NCBI RefSeq assembly: GCF_009724685.1 | Contig: NZ_WMEF01000003.1 | Span: 496,001-560,000, forward strand | DNA: 64,000 nt | Reading direction: 5' to 3' | Origin: Lysinibacillus cavernae | GTDB lineage: Bacteria > Bacillota > Bacilli > Bacillales_A > Planococcaceae | Part shown: piece by piece, positions 53,333-60,388 of the stretch | Layout of the letters: each line of letters begins with the position of its first letter | Numbering within the stretch: the stretch's first letter is position 1 | Notes under the pieces: model-generated | Told to the model about the DNA's origin: nothing | Databases searched by the model: none | Seen by the model: only the letters and a program-made list of their open reading frames with translations | Translations under genes and position numbers: made by a program

Positions 53333-53653
53333 TTATTTTATAGGGGGGCTATACACTAGCTCACCTAATTCATTAAAAGAAAATCCCTCACGAATCTTTT
53401 CTTTTGGTGTACCAAATGTTTTTTTATTGTGACACTCCAAGCAAAGGTATTGAAAGTTGTCGTGGTTTAAAGTAAACATTGGATCGTTGATGTTATTGAT
53501 ATTGATTTCTTTTATGTGGTCAACAATATAACCGAGATTAAACTGGCAGTGCTCACATAAATCATCCACTAAAGAATTAATATACGATGCTCTACATTTC
53601 TTCCATGCAGTACTGTTATAAAACTTCTTTGCTTCCGCTGTGTGTTCCCTTAT
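53333..53653 (-). CDS. Terminase-associated HNH endonuclease, with no standard start codon
   Basis: Homology-like sequence begins well before the first GTG: E-H-T-A-E-A-K-K-F-Y-N-S and W-K-K-C-R-A-S-Y precede the zinc motif C-E-H-C, then D-H-I-K-E-I and L-C-L-E-C-H-N-K-K. A perfect AGGAGG stands nine bases ahead of an ATA codon at 53653, in frame; no ATG, GTG or TTG lies between the site and the conserved start. Either ATA is used or an ATG has mutated. HNH proteins next to TerS-TerL are needed for cos cleavage in related phages. Confidence 0.72.
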   Translation of the reverse strand: MREHTAEAKKFYNSTAWKKCRASYINSLVDDLCEHCQFNLGYIVDHIKEININNINDPMFTLNHDNFQYLCLECHNKKTFGTPKEKIREGFSFNELGELVYSPPIK

Positions 53654-53864
53654 GCCCGCTCGCCTCCTATAAAAGTAAAAGAGCTACACAATTTGTGCAG
53701 CTCCTTTCTAGTATCACTAAATTTGGGAGTGAAGATGATACGGTACATTTACACTTTAACAAATGAAAACTAATGATGCGTTCTCAATTAGTTCGCGAAA
53801 AGTTCGCGAAAAGTCCACTTTATTATAAATACTTTCCCAAAATCACTTGTTTTAAACGATTTAA

Positions 53865-55154
53865 TTATTTATTTTTTTTAAGTAGAATTTCATTTATTTT
53901 ATTCTTTACAAAAGATTCATATAAAGAATGTCTAATAATTAAATCAAATCTACCATCAGATTTAATTCTTTGCTTCATCATCAAATAAAATGAATCAAAG
54001 TCTTTACTAGAATTACTACTATTTAAACTACCAATTACTCCATTAAAACATCTTCTATTTTTTTCTTTTTCATCTATATCATAGTAGCATTCTTCTAAAA
54101 TTTGATTGAATATTAATTTTGAATTCCGTTTATCATTAACTTCAATAGAAGAACTTATATCAAAGTTCCCAAACATCACACAAATTTCTCCAAATTGTAA
54201 ACCACCATAATCTTTACAATTATCCTTTACCCATCGTTTAGCTTCTGGAATTGTATTGAAATATGGCTGAGCTATCTTTGAGTTTTTTGGTTGATTAAAA
54301 TCTATACATTTACCATTTTTCAAAAGAACCATACTAAAGTAGCCAGAAGGCAATTGATTAACTACCCTATTAAGATTATTTAATAATGTAGTTGGTCCAA
54401 ATTCTTGGAGATCATTAACAATCCATTTGAGTCCATTTTTATTAATATTATCGATATATTTTTGTATTTTTTCAGGAGGTAATGAATTTTCAAAATACCA
54501 CCAATCAATTATAAAATCATCTAAAATACAAGTATCCTTGTTAGTAGAATATTCTTCGATTCCATCCATACCTTCATCACATAAATAGGAAATAAAAAAT
54601 TCTGTATTAGTTTTTTTATAAGTGGTGTATCCTCTAAATTTATTATATATCTTAAAAACATAACCATCATCAAGGAGTGGCCAAATGTTAAAAAATGCAG
54701 CACTTCTCGATACATTTGCTTCAGTTGCTACTTCAGAAATAAGTAGGGAAATGTCCTGAGGATTTTCGGAAATTTTATTTACTAACCAATCGGTAGGCAT
54801 TAGAATTTCAGCTGCAAAGTTATTTGCCTCATTCTCCATTTTCTCATACTCTGAATGACTAATATTATCATTAATATCTGTATGACAAGATATCATCCCA
54901 CAGTGCCAAGGTATACATAAGTGTCCTAATTCATGTGCTAAAGTAAACCTCTTTCTATTACTTGATTGAAACCTATCTATAATTATTGTGGATTGCTCTA
55001 CATTCATCATGCAAATTGCATCTACGTTTTCAGGTAGATCATCCTCTTCTACATTGGCATAGGACCTTATAAAACTTTCTATGTCAATTGGTGGAGTAAG
55101 GCCATATTTATCAATTAATCGTTTGGCTATTTTTCGTTCTCTTGGAATATGCAC
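53865..55154 (-). CDS. Long ImmA/IrrE-type metallopeptidase
   Basis: 429 residues with a GTG start at 55154 after GGGTG. The zinc motif H-E-L-G-H near 90-94 lies in F-T-L-A-H-E-L-G-H-L, with a third-ligand Glu likely in E-N-E-A-N-N-F-A-A-E near 123-132, all in the N-terminal 170 residues (ImmA/IrrE/COG2856). The remaining 260 residues are a low-GC domain with no known family. ImmA-type proteases cleave repressors or antitoxins. It is the third gene of an operon with a colicin-E3-like RNase and its presumed antitoxin, inside the prophage but unrelated to virion genes. Confidence 0.85.
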   Translation of the reverse strand: MHIPRERKIAKRLIDKYGLTPPIDIESFIRSYANVEEDDLPENVDAICMMNVEQSTIIIDRFQSSNRKRFTLAHELGHLCIPWHCGMISCHTDINDNISHSEYEKMENEANNFAAEILMPTDWLVNKISENPQDISLLISEVATEANVSRSAAFFNIWPLLDDGYVFKIYNKFRGYTTYKKTNTEFFISYLCDEGMDGIEEYSTNKDTCILDDFIIDWWYFENSLPPEKIQKYIDNINKNGLKWIVNDLQEFGPTTLLNNLNRVVNQLPSGYFSMVLLKNGKCIDFNQPKNSKIAQPYFNTIPEAKRWVKDNCKDYGGLQFGEICVMFGNFDISSSIEVNDKRNSKLIFNQILEECYYDIDEKEKNRRCFNGVIGSLNSSNSSKDFDSFYLMMKQRIKSDGRFDLIIRHSLYESFVKNKINEILLKKNK

Positions 55155-55166
55155 AATTTATTCACC

Positions 55167-55490
55167 CTAAGAATTAAGTTTATTTTTACGTCTTAACCAT
55201 TCTTTAATTGCCGTAGATTCTTCTGGGGAAGATGATCGAGCAACCAATTTTTCTGCACTGGATTGATTGATAAATTCATGAATAGGGATATTCTTCTCCC
55301 TACAATGAATGATTGTTTTAAGAATATAATCGTTCTCTACGTATAATCCATACTCCTCTAATGACATTCCTAAAAATTCGTAAATCTCTTCATCACTATC
55401 ACTCTCATGCCATTCATCAATATAATCTTCAATATCTTCTAATAATACATCTCCTGTTAGACAAGCATCTATAAATTTATTTTTAGACAT
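55167..55490 (-). CDS. Acidic protein, predicted antitoxin/immunity partner
   Basis: 107 residues, very acidic in the first 60 (E-D-I-E-D-Y-I-D-E-W, E-S-D-S-D-E-E), and predicted helical. Its ATG overlaps the end of the RNase gene by eight bases with a GGGGGAG site inside that gene, so the two are coupled. Colicin E3-type RNases are held by small acidic immunity proteins that cover the basic active site; this is the only candidate. No family recognised; the role is inferred from position and charge. Confidence 0.65.
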   Translation of the reverse strand: MSKNKFIDACLTGDVLLEDIEDYIDEWHESDSDEEIYEFLGMSLEEYGLYVENDYILKTIIHCREKNIPIHEFINQSSAEKLVARSSSPEESTAIKEWLRRKNKLNS

Positions 55491-55716
55491 CTATTTTTCT
55501 CCCCCTCACAGCTGGTTTTGTAAATTCTCCAGTGAGAACATCCGCAGCTCCAATATGTTTTCCTCTTTTATTAAAAACTTCAATTTCACCATGTAGTGTA
55601 TCCCAAGTATAATATCTTTTTGCATCTATTGAACGCCATAATTTATGATTTCCTAATGTTTTTACATAAATACAGGTATCTAAAAAAGATGGTTTAGGAA
55701 TTACTTTATGTACCAT
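55483..55716 (-). CDS. Stand-alone colicin-E3-type ribonuclease domain (toxin)
   Basis: 77 residues from the ATG at 55716, nine bases after AGGAG. The segment R-Y-Y-T-W-D-T-L-H-G-E-I-E-V-F (about 34-48), followed by K-R-G-K-H-I-G-A-A-D, then T-G and a basic end K-P-A-V-R-G-R-K, matches the cytotoxic domain of colicin E3 (pattern W-D-x-x-H-G-E-x-E ... G-x-H-L-G-x-x-D-x-x-T-G). The catalytic Asp, His and Glu positions are present. In E3 this domain cuts 16S rRNA in the decoding site. Here it lacks receptor and translocation domains, so it acts inside the producing cell, i.e. as a toxin of a TA-like pair. Confidence 0.8.
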   Translation of the reverse strand: MVHKVIPKPSFLDTCIYVKTLGNHKLWRSIDAKRYYTWDTLHGEIEVFNKRGKHIGAADVLTGEFTKPAVRGRKIDV

Positions 55717-55739
55717 TAATATCAACTCCTTTCTTTTAT

Positions 55740-55768
55740 ATTATAAATGTTTACTTGTATTAAGAAAA
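55740..55768 (-). promoter_or_regulatory. Candidate promoter of the toxin operon
   Basis: Minus strand TATAAT (55745-55740) with TTTTCT 17 bases upstream (55768-55763). The leader to the toxin start is about 17 bases. The -35 element is poor, suggesting weak or regulated expression. The rest of 55769-55984 shows no gene. Confidence 0.38.
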
Positions 55769-55984
55769 CTATATTATGTATTTTTGGAAATAACATACTT
55801 ACTGTATATTATTTACTAGACATAATTCCTAAGTTGAAGGTGTCTTTTCCTATGTATTGTCCTTTTCGCTTATTCTCTTCCAGCCCTTTGCCTACCTACA
55901 TTTTCTCCTTGTCCCTTTACTCAATGTGACAAAACATAAAAATGTCCTGTTTATAAAAAAATAGGTACCTACACATAGAAAATA

Positions 55985-56023
55985 AATAAAAAAAACTACA
56001 CCAATATATTATCAGTGCAGTTA
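55985..56023 (-). terminator. Terminator of the late-regulator operon
   Basis: Minus strand AACT-g-CAC pairs with GTG-t-AGTT and is followed by TTTTTTT; it overlaps the stop codon of the recombinase-like gene. It separates the toxin module from the upstream operon. Confidence 0.7.
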
Positions 56024-56560
56024 CCAATCTATTTTACCTTGCTGCTTATCTAATTCTTCTTGTTCTATGCCTAAATAAATCATTGTTTCACGTTGATTTG
56101 TATGATTGAGAGCTGTCATAATCGTTGCTACATTATTGAATTTTTTATAATGCATATAGCCGTATGTTTTGCGTAATGTGTGCGTGCCAATCTGTTCAAG
56201 CTCAAAGTCGTCCGCTAACTCACGCAATATTTCATAGGCTCTTTTTCTCGATATTGGTTGGTTGATTCCCTTGCGTGATTTGAACAAATATTCTTCATCC
56301 GATTTCCCATGAATATAGTCTCGCATTTCTCGCTTCAATTCTTTAGTCATCCTTACAGAACGATATTTCTTCGTCTTTTCCTCAAATAATCGAATATCCC
56401 AACCCTTAACATGTTTTACTTGCAGTTTCAAAATATCACTAATACGAAATCCACAATGTATCCCTGTCAGAAACATCAAATGATTCCTTTTGTTTGTATC
56501 ACTTAAATATCGTTTTATTCTTGCTAACAATTCACGATCTCTTATAGGTTCCACTTTCAA
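56021..56560 (-). CDS. Compact tyrosine-recombinase-like protein
   Basis: 179 residues consisting only of the catalytic domain. Arg in G-F-R-I-S-D near 38, H-x-x-R in H-T-L-R-K-T near 127, and His/Tyr in N-H-T-N-Q and M-I-Y-L-G near 148 and 160. There is no N-terminal DNA-binding domain, so it is not the phage integrase proper. Genes of this kind regularly follow the ArpU-type regulator in Firmicute phages, three bases away here. Its role in late-gene switching or dimer resolution is unsettled. Confidence 0.85.
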   Translation of the reverse strand: MKVEPIRDRELLARIKRYLSDTNKRNHLMFLTGIHCGFRISDILKLQVKHVKGWDIRLFEEKTKKYRSVRMTKELKREMRDYIHGKSDEEYLFKSRKGINQPISRKRAYEILRELADDFELEQIGTHTLRKTYGYMHYKKFNNVATIMTALNHTNQRETMIYLGIEQEELDKQQGKIDW

Positions 56561-56563
56561 ATA

Positions 56564-57052
56564 CTAGCTCACCTCATTTCTATCCTGCTGATAAACTTCT
56601 ATTTTTAAGGCAAATGCAAGACGTAGCAAAGCTTGCCATTTCTTTTTATAATACTTTGTCTTACCAATGCTTAAATCCATCCAAATATCAATATCATATT
56701 CAGTTTCTAGTTGGAGATACCGACGAACAATTATTTGCCTTTCATCCTCTTTCAATGACATTAAACCTTTATGCATCCAATTAAAATATTTCTCACGTGC
56801 AAGTTCAAATTCAACACGTTTAATGGCCGCACTTTCTGTTTTACTATTAAATTGGTCTGAATTGCCTGGTGCTAATGAATAACTTGCTGTTATTTTAAAT
56901 AAATAATCGGCCGGAACAGTGAGCAAATACACACGATACTTTTCTATCTTTTCTTCAACTGCTTTGCGTGTTAATTTTTCATCTACAAGTTGTATGTGCC
57001 TTGTTTTCAATCTTTTCGCTCCTTCCCAGTAACAGTATGAATCTCTTATCAT
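56564..57052 (-). CDS. ArpU-family late gene transcription regulator
   Basis: 162 residues. Sigma-like helical protein: L-K-E-D-E-R-Q-I-I-V-R-R-Y-L near 107-120, then a C-terminal helix-turn-helix (L-S-I-G-K-T-K-Y-Y-K-K-K-W) near 130-145, as in ArpU/RinA-type activators of phage late genes. Position at the early/late border supports this role. Confidence 0.82.
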   Translation of the reverse strand: MIRDSYCYWEGAKRLKTRHIQLVDEKLTRKAVEEKIEKYRVYLLTVPADYLFKITASYSLAPGNSDQFNSKTESAAIKRVEFELAREKYFNWMHKGLMSLKEDERQIIVRRYLQLETEYDIDIWMDLSIGKTKYYKKKWQALLRLAFALKIEVYQQDRNEVS

Positions 57053-57240
57053 CTTTTTTGTCTAAATGCACCCTTTACTCGTTTATAAGTGTTGCGTTTA
57101 ACTCACATTAAACCTTCAGATTCTCTTTGACTCATCTGTTTTTTAGGTTAGCATCCTTTTGAGATTTGCCCCTCAACTTCTTTGCTTAACCCCTTTGTGT
57201 TAACTCTGTTTGTATTGTTCTCATGTCATCCACCCCTTTA

Positions 57241-57296
57241 ATAAAATAAAAAGAGGCACCAACAAAACAGGTCATTCACCTGTCAGTTAGTGCCTC
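57241..57296 (-). terminator. Strong terminator
   Basis: GAGGCAC (57253-57259) pairs with GTGCCTC (57290-57296) and ACAGGT pairs with ACCTGT inside. On the minus strand TTTTTATTTTATT follows. It ends transcription from the HNH gene before the late-regulator genes. Positions 57053-57240 show no gene. Confidence 0.85.
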
Positions 57297-57340
57297 CGGT
57301 ATTTTCCGTAAAGGCTGTTTTTTTAGGAATCTCATGCTCG

Positions 57341-58201
57341 TTAGATATTCCAGAAAGGAACATTAATCAAATTGGTTGATGTACTTCCTGCTTGTTTAGA
57401 AGCATTACAACTTTTACATAACAACTGAAAATTAGTTGAATCATTGGTTCCGTATAAATCTAACGGAACTATATGATCAATCTCTAAATCACTAGCAATA
57501 TGATATTGTGATGTTACATCTTTTCTACACAAAACACACGTTCCTTTATCACGATAAAGTAATGCTTGTTTTAACCAAATGGGCCAGTATGTTGCTCTTT
57601 TAACTCGTTTCTTCTTCAAACTTATATATTCTGGTTTTTTTTCTATTATAAAGTCTATGTCCTTTTCAATAAGCTTAGCAACCATTACGTTGAAATCATG
57701 CATAAATCTTCGATTATTAAACATTATTTGAAACGTCGCATGAACAATTGACTTTTTTACATTATCTGCATTCATAAGGAAGTGATCTTCCCATGCACTA
57801 ATTAATTTCCAACACTTACATGTTGAATCATAACATTGATCTTCTTGGTCGCAACTGTCCCCAAAATTGGGTTCTTCTAAATTTGGAAGTAGACCAGTGT
57901 CGATTAAGTAATCCTTTAACATTTCAAAATACTCTTTACTGCCAGCTGTGAATTTAAAAATTTCTTTAATGTCATCTTCAACATGAAAACTTGTATCAAT
58001 CCAATAATGTAATAATGTCCATTTACTTGGTTTATTCAATGGTACTGTATTTAATATATCTTCCTTATTGTCCTCCCATACATCTAGGAAACTATAATCG
58101 TTATCATTATAGTAAAATATCTGCATCAATAAGTTTGCTTGATATAAGCCGTGGTTATAACTTAATGTTTCATGATCTATTTTTGACACTTTTATCACCA
58201 A
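57341..58201 (-). CDS. HNH endonuclease with unknown N-terminal domain
   Basis: 286 residues. The C-terminal HNH domain (about 205-280) has C-V-L-C, D-H-I-V-P-L, N-F-Q-L-L-C and C-x-x-C arranged as in zinc-stabilised HNH nucleases. The first 200 residues are an unrecognised helical domain with a Cys-rich loop (C-D-Q-E-D-Q-C-Y-D-S-T-C-K-C). Start uncertain: TTG at 58201 or GTG at 58198, after AAGGAA. It has its own strong terminator and may be a cargo defence nuclease rather than a core phage gene. Confidence 0.75.
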   Translation of the reverse strand: MVIKVSKIDHETLSYNHGLYQANLLMQIFYYNDNDYSFLDVWEDNKEDILNTVPLNKPSKWTLLHYWIDTSFHVEDDIKEIFKFTAGSKEYFEMLKDYLIDTGLLPNLEEPNFGDSCDQEDQCYDSTCKCWKLISAWEDHFLMNADNVKKSIVHATFQIMFNNRRFMHDFNVMVAKLIEKDIDFIIEKKPEYISLKKKRVKRATYWPIWLKQALLYRDKGTCVLCRKDVTSQYHIASDLEIDHIVPLDLYGTNDSTNFQLLCKSCNASKQAGSTSTNLINVPFWNI

Positions 58202-58346
58202 CGTTTTTTCCTTAATTATACTTTAGTGAACCGATATTTGATAATCTACTTTCTTCATTTACTCAACAGTTTTTAAGTACCCTTTTTGCGAATCTAACTT
58301 TTTTAGATTTAGCTAACTTTCTAACCCGTTATCTACACAAAACCTT

Positions 58347-58526
58347 TCATTTTTTCACTGCCCCAACACGTCTGCGCTTACTCTCGCTTACCTCAAACAC
58401 TTTACCATGCTGCCACTGGATTGAATCTTGTCCATACTCCTTAGGCTCTAGAACCTCTACAATTGCCCCTTGTTGAACGATGTATACTCCATCACCTAAT
58501 GCCCCTAAATTAACTGTATTGCCCAT
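58347..58526 (-). CDS. Small phage protein of unknown function
   Basis: 59 residues, ATG at 58526 after GGGAGGGG. It opens N-T-V-N-L-G-A-L-G-D-G-V-Y-I-V and ends with a basic tail (S-K-R-R-R-V-G-A-V-K-K). The strand-rich middle (V-Y-I-V-Q-Q-G-A-I-V-E-V-L) looks like a small beta-barrel. Family unknown; the strong ribosome binding site supports it. Confidence 0.6.
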   Translation of the reverse strand: MGNTVNLGALGDGVYIVQQGAIVEVLEPKEYGQDSIQWQHGKVFEVSESKRRRVGAVKK

Positions 58527-58605
58527 ATAAGCCCCTCCCTGCTATAATTACTATAGTGTATAAAGCACGAAGGTTTAAATGTAGGGCTACGGTTGCAGCC
58601 GTACC

Positions 58606-58857
58606 CTACGCTATCCATTCTAACTCACGAACATCACATAAAATGATTTCCTCTAAAAATTGAACCTCAACTGTGTTTTTCTTTATTTCTAGAACTGTTC
58701 CTATTTTTCCAATCCATTTTTCACAATAGTATTTTCGATAATTATGAATCTCCCAATCTATCGATTTATCTAAAAGAATTAGTTTCACTAGATCATGTTT
58801 TTGAATACATTCATGCCTATCCTCTTCCTGACAATCAAAGATACTTAACTGCCGCAT
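58606..58857 (-). CDS. Small early phage protein
   Basis: 83 residues from the ATG at 58857, seven bases after AAAGGA; the frame is open to 58917. It has a cysteine (F-D-C-Q-E-E-D) and a beta-rich C-terminal half (W-I-G-K-I-G-T-V-L-E-I, V-E-V-Q-F-L-E-E). It overlaps the zinc-finger gene by 13 bases. Function unknown. Confidence 0.6.
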   Translation of the reverse strand: MRQLSIFDCQEEDRHECIQKHDLVKLILLDKSIDWEIHNYRKYYCEKWIGKIGTVLEIKKNTVEVQFLEEIILCDVRELEWIA

Positions 58858-59252
58858 GCTGAATCCTTTTTGGACATAGGACCACGTTTCCCAGTTAGTC
58901 CCTGCCATACTTTCCATTCATTAAGCTCCTGATCTGTAATACCGTAGTGCTCTGCTATGTCAGAATTTTTTAGGCCCATTTCTTGTAAGTCCAAGTACCG
59001 ATCTATCGTAAGAATCATTCCGTATTCAGTCATTGATTCTAATAAAACATCATCTTTTGTCTTCTTCAGTGACACTTGATCGTTAGGAGACTTATTTAGA
59101 TTTAAAAGGCATCTACCGATTTCATTAAACTTGATGAAGATGTCACACTTTTTACAGCTTTTTGCTTTACGGTCTTTTCGATTTACACATGTTACACAGT
59201 ACTGATGATGCAATGCATTTTGTTGCTTTAATAATCCCATCCTGTTATACAT
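58845..59252 (-). CDS. Zinc-ribbon and helix-turn-helix phage protein
   Basis: 135 residues. A four-cysteine knuckle (C-V-T-C...C-K-K-C, about 19-37) is followed by a helical part with an S-D-I-A-E-H-Y-G-I-T-D-Q-E-L helix-turn-helix near 95-110. Likely DNA-binding early protein. Good AGAGAGGG ribosome binding site. Confidence 0.7.
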   Translation of the reverse strand: MYNRMGLLKQQNALHHQYCVTCVNRKDRKAKSCKKCDIFIKFNEIGRCLLNLNKSPNDQVSLKKTKDDVLLESMTEYGMILTIDRYLDLQEMGLKNSDIAEHYGITDQELNEWKVWQGLTGKRGPMSKKDSACGS

Positions 59253-59268
59253 AAATTTTCCCTCTCTT

Positions 59269-59496
59269 TCATTTAGCTGCTTGTAAGTTGGAAACCAGCC
59301 AATTCACGCCTATACCTTTAATACTTGGATGTTGAAACTTGTCCCATATCACATGAACATACAAGCCATCATTTTTAATTTCTTTTACAGTCCCCTTAAT
59401 AGTAGATGCTTCAAGTAATTGCACTCTATCCCCTGCTTTGTATATAGGTAGTTCATACAACTTGCCATTGATAAAATATTGTTGTGTTCTTCCCAT
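59269..59496 (-). CDS. Small beta-barrel phage protein (SH3/KOW-like)
   Basis: 75 residues from the ATG at 59496, after AAAGGGG; nine open codons upstream precede that site. It has Y-K-A-G-D-R-V-Q-L-L-E then G-T-V-K-E-I-K-N-D-G-L-Y-V-H-V-I-W-D, the repeat of a KOW/SH3-like barrel that often binds nucleic acid or ribosomal components. Function unknown. Confidence 0.65.
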   Translation of the reverse strand: MGRTQQYFINGKLYELPIYKAGDRVQLLEASTIKGTVKEIKNDGLYVHVIWDKFQHPSIKGIGVNWLVSNLQAAK

Positions 59497-59601
59497 CACT
59501 ATTCCCCTTTCTTCTTTGCTCAAGTAACATTTATTTTTTGAATTATCTCAGCTTTAATTATGTTAAAATTTAACTATAAATTTACGTAAAGGAGTTTTCA
59601 A

Positions 59602-60333
59602 ATGGAGACATTAATATCCAAATTTCTTGGAGAAATCAGTATAATAACATTATTTTCCTTAGTAGTTATTGCAATAAAAAATATAATTGATAATAGGAAT
59701 TTATTAGAAATTGAGAAACTACTAATGACTGATTGGAAAAAATTCAAAATAGACTTTTCAAACTATGGCGTTTATACATTTTTCATATTATCTATTGGCA
59801 GTATTTATATAGCTGTTTACAATCCTAGTGCTATTAGCGATATTTCACCTTCCATAACTACCACTATTATTGCTTTTGGAATAGTTTGGTTAATCGTGAC
59901 ATTCGCATTTATCTTGCTATTTAACGCAATTATTTGGGTAGATAGAAAAGTATCATTACATAATGAATTTTTTATCCTTTTAGACGATAACGAGAAATGG
60001 AAAATACTCAAAATGAAAAATGAGTCTTCCTTATTGGTGGAAAGAGATTCAAACTATCGAATTGTAGACAACTGGAATAATAAAAACATAACTTATGAAC
60101 TGAACTATCATTTTCCCCTAAAAAAAATATATAATTTATGCCCTATTACCAAATTAATAATTATATTTCGTATACTTATCATTAGTTTTAGTATGACTTT
60201 TATTTATAGCTTTACTTTAAAAAATTTGATTTCGTTTCCGTTAGCATTCTTTAGTGTTTTTTTCATACTAATCCTCTTATTAATTTGGGTAAATTATAGA
60301 GAATATATTAAATTTTTAAGTCAAAGTAATTAA
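59602..60333 (+). CDS. Four-helix membrane protein on the plus strand
   Basis: 243 residues, very AT-rich, with hydrophobic segments at about 10-28, 55-73, 85-108 and 190-235 (two helices). A soluble part lies in between (about 110-185). It is preceded by AAAGGAG and followed by its own terminator. It sits on the opposite strand to all its early-gene neighbours, so it is probably expressed in the lysogen. Family not recognised; a membrane-located superinfection or defence role is possible. Confidence 0.65.
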   Translation: METLISKFLGEISIITLFSLVVIAIKNIIDNRNLLEIEKLLMTDWKKFKIDFSNYGVYTFFILSIGSIYIAVYNPSAISDISPSITTTIIAFGIVWLIVTFAFILLFNAIIWVDRKVSLHNEFFILLDDNEKWKILKMKNESSLLVERDSNYRIVDNWNNKNITYELNYHFPLKKIYNLCPITKLIIIFRILIISFSMTFIYSFTLKNLISFPLAFFSVFFILILLLIWVNYREYIKFLSQSN

Positions 60334-60336
60334 TAA

Positions 60337-60371
60337 AGTATTTTCCCCTTTGGTAGAGGGGATTTTTTTAT
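60337..60371. terminator. Bidirectional terminator
   Basis: ATTTTCCCCT pairs with AGGGGATTTT around TTGGTAG, with TTTTTTT following. It separates the membrane gene from the convergent replication gene. Confidence 0.85.
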
Positions 60372-60388
60372 TATTCTACAACCTCATC

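Noticed and set aside
56021-56560. Integrase of the prophage
   Set aside because: Only the catalytic domain is present and it is embedded in the late-regulator operon; the true integrase is expected beyond the window end next to the repressor.
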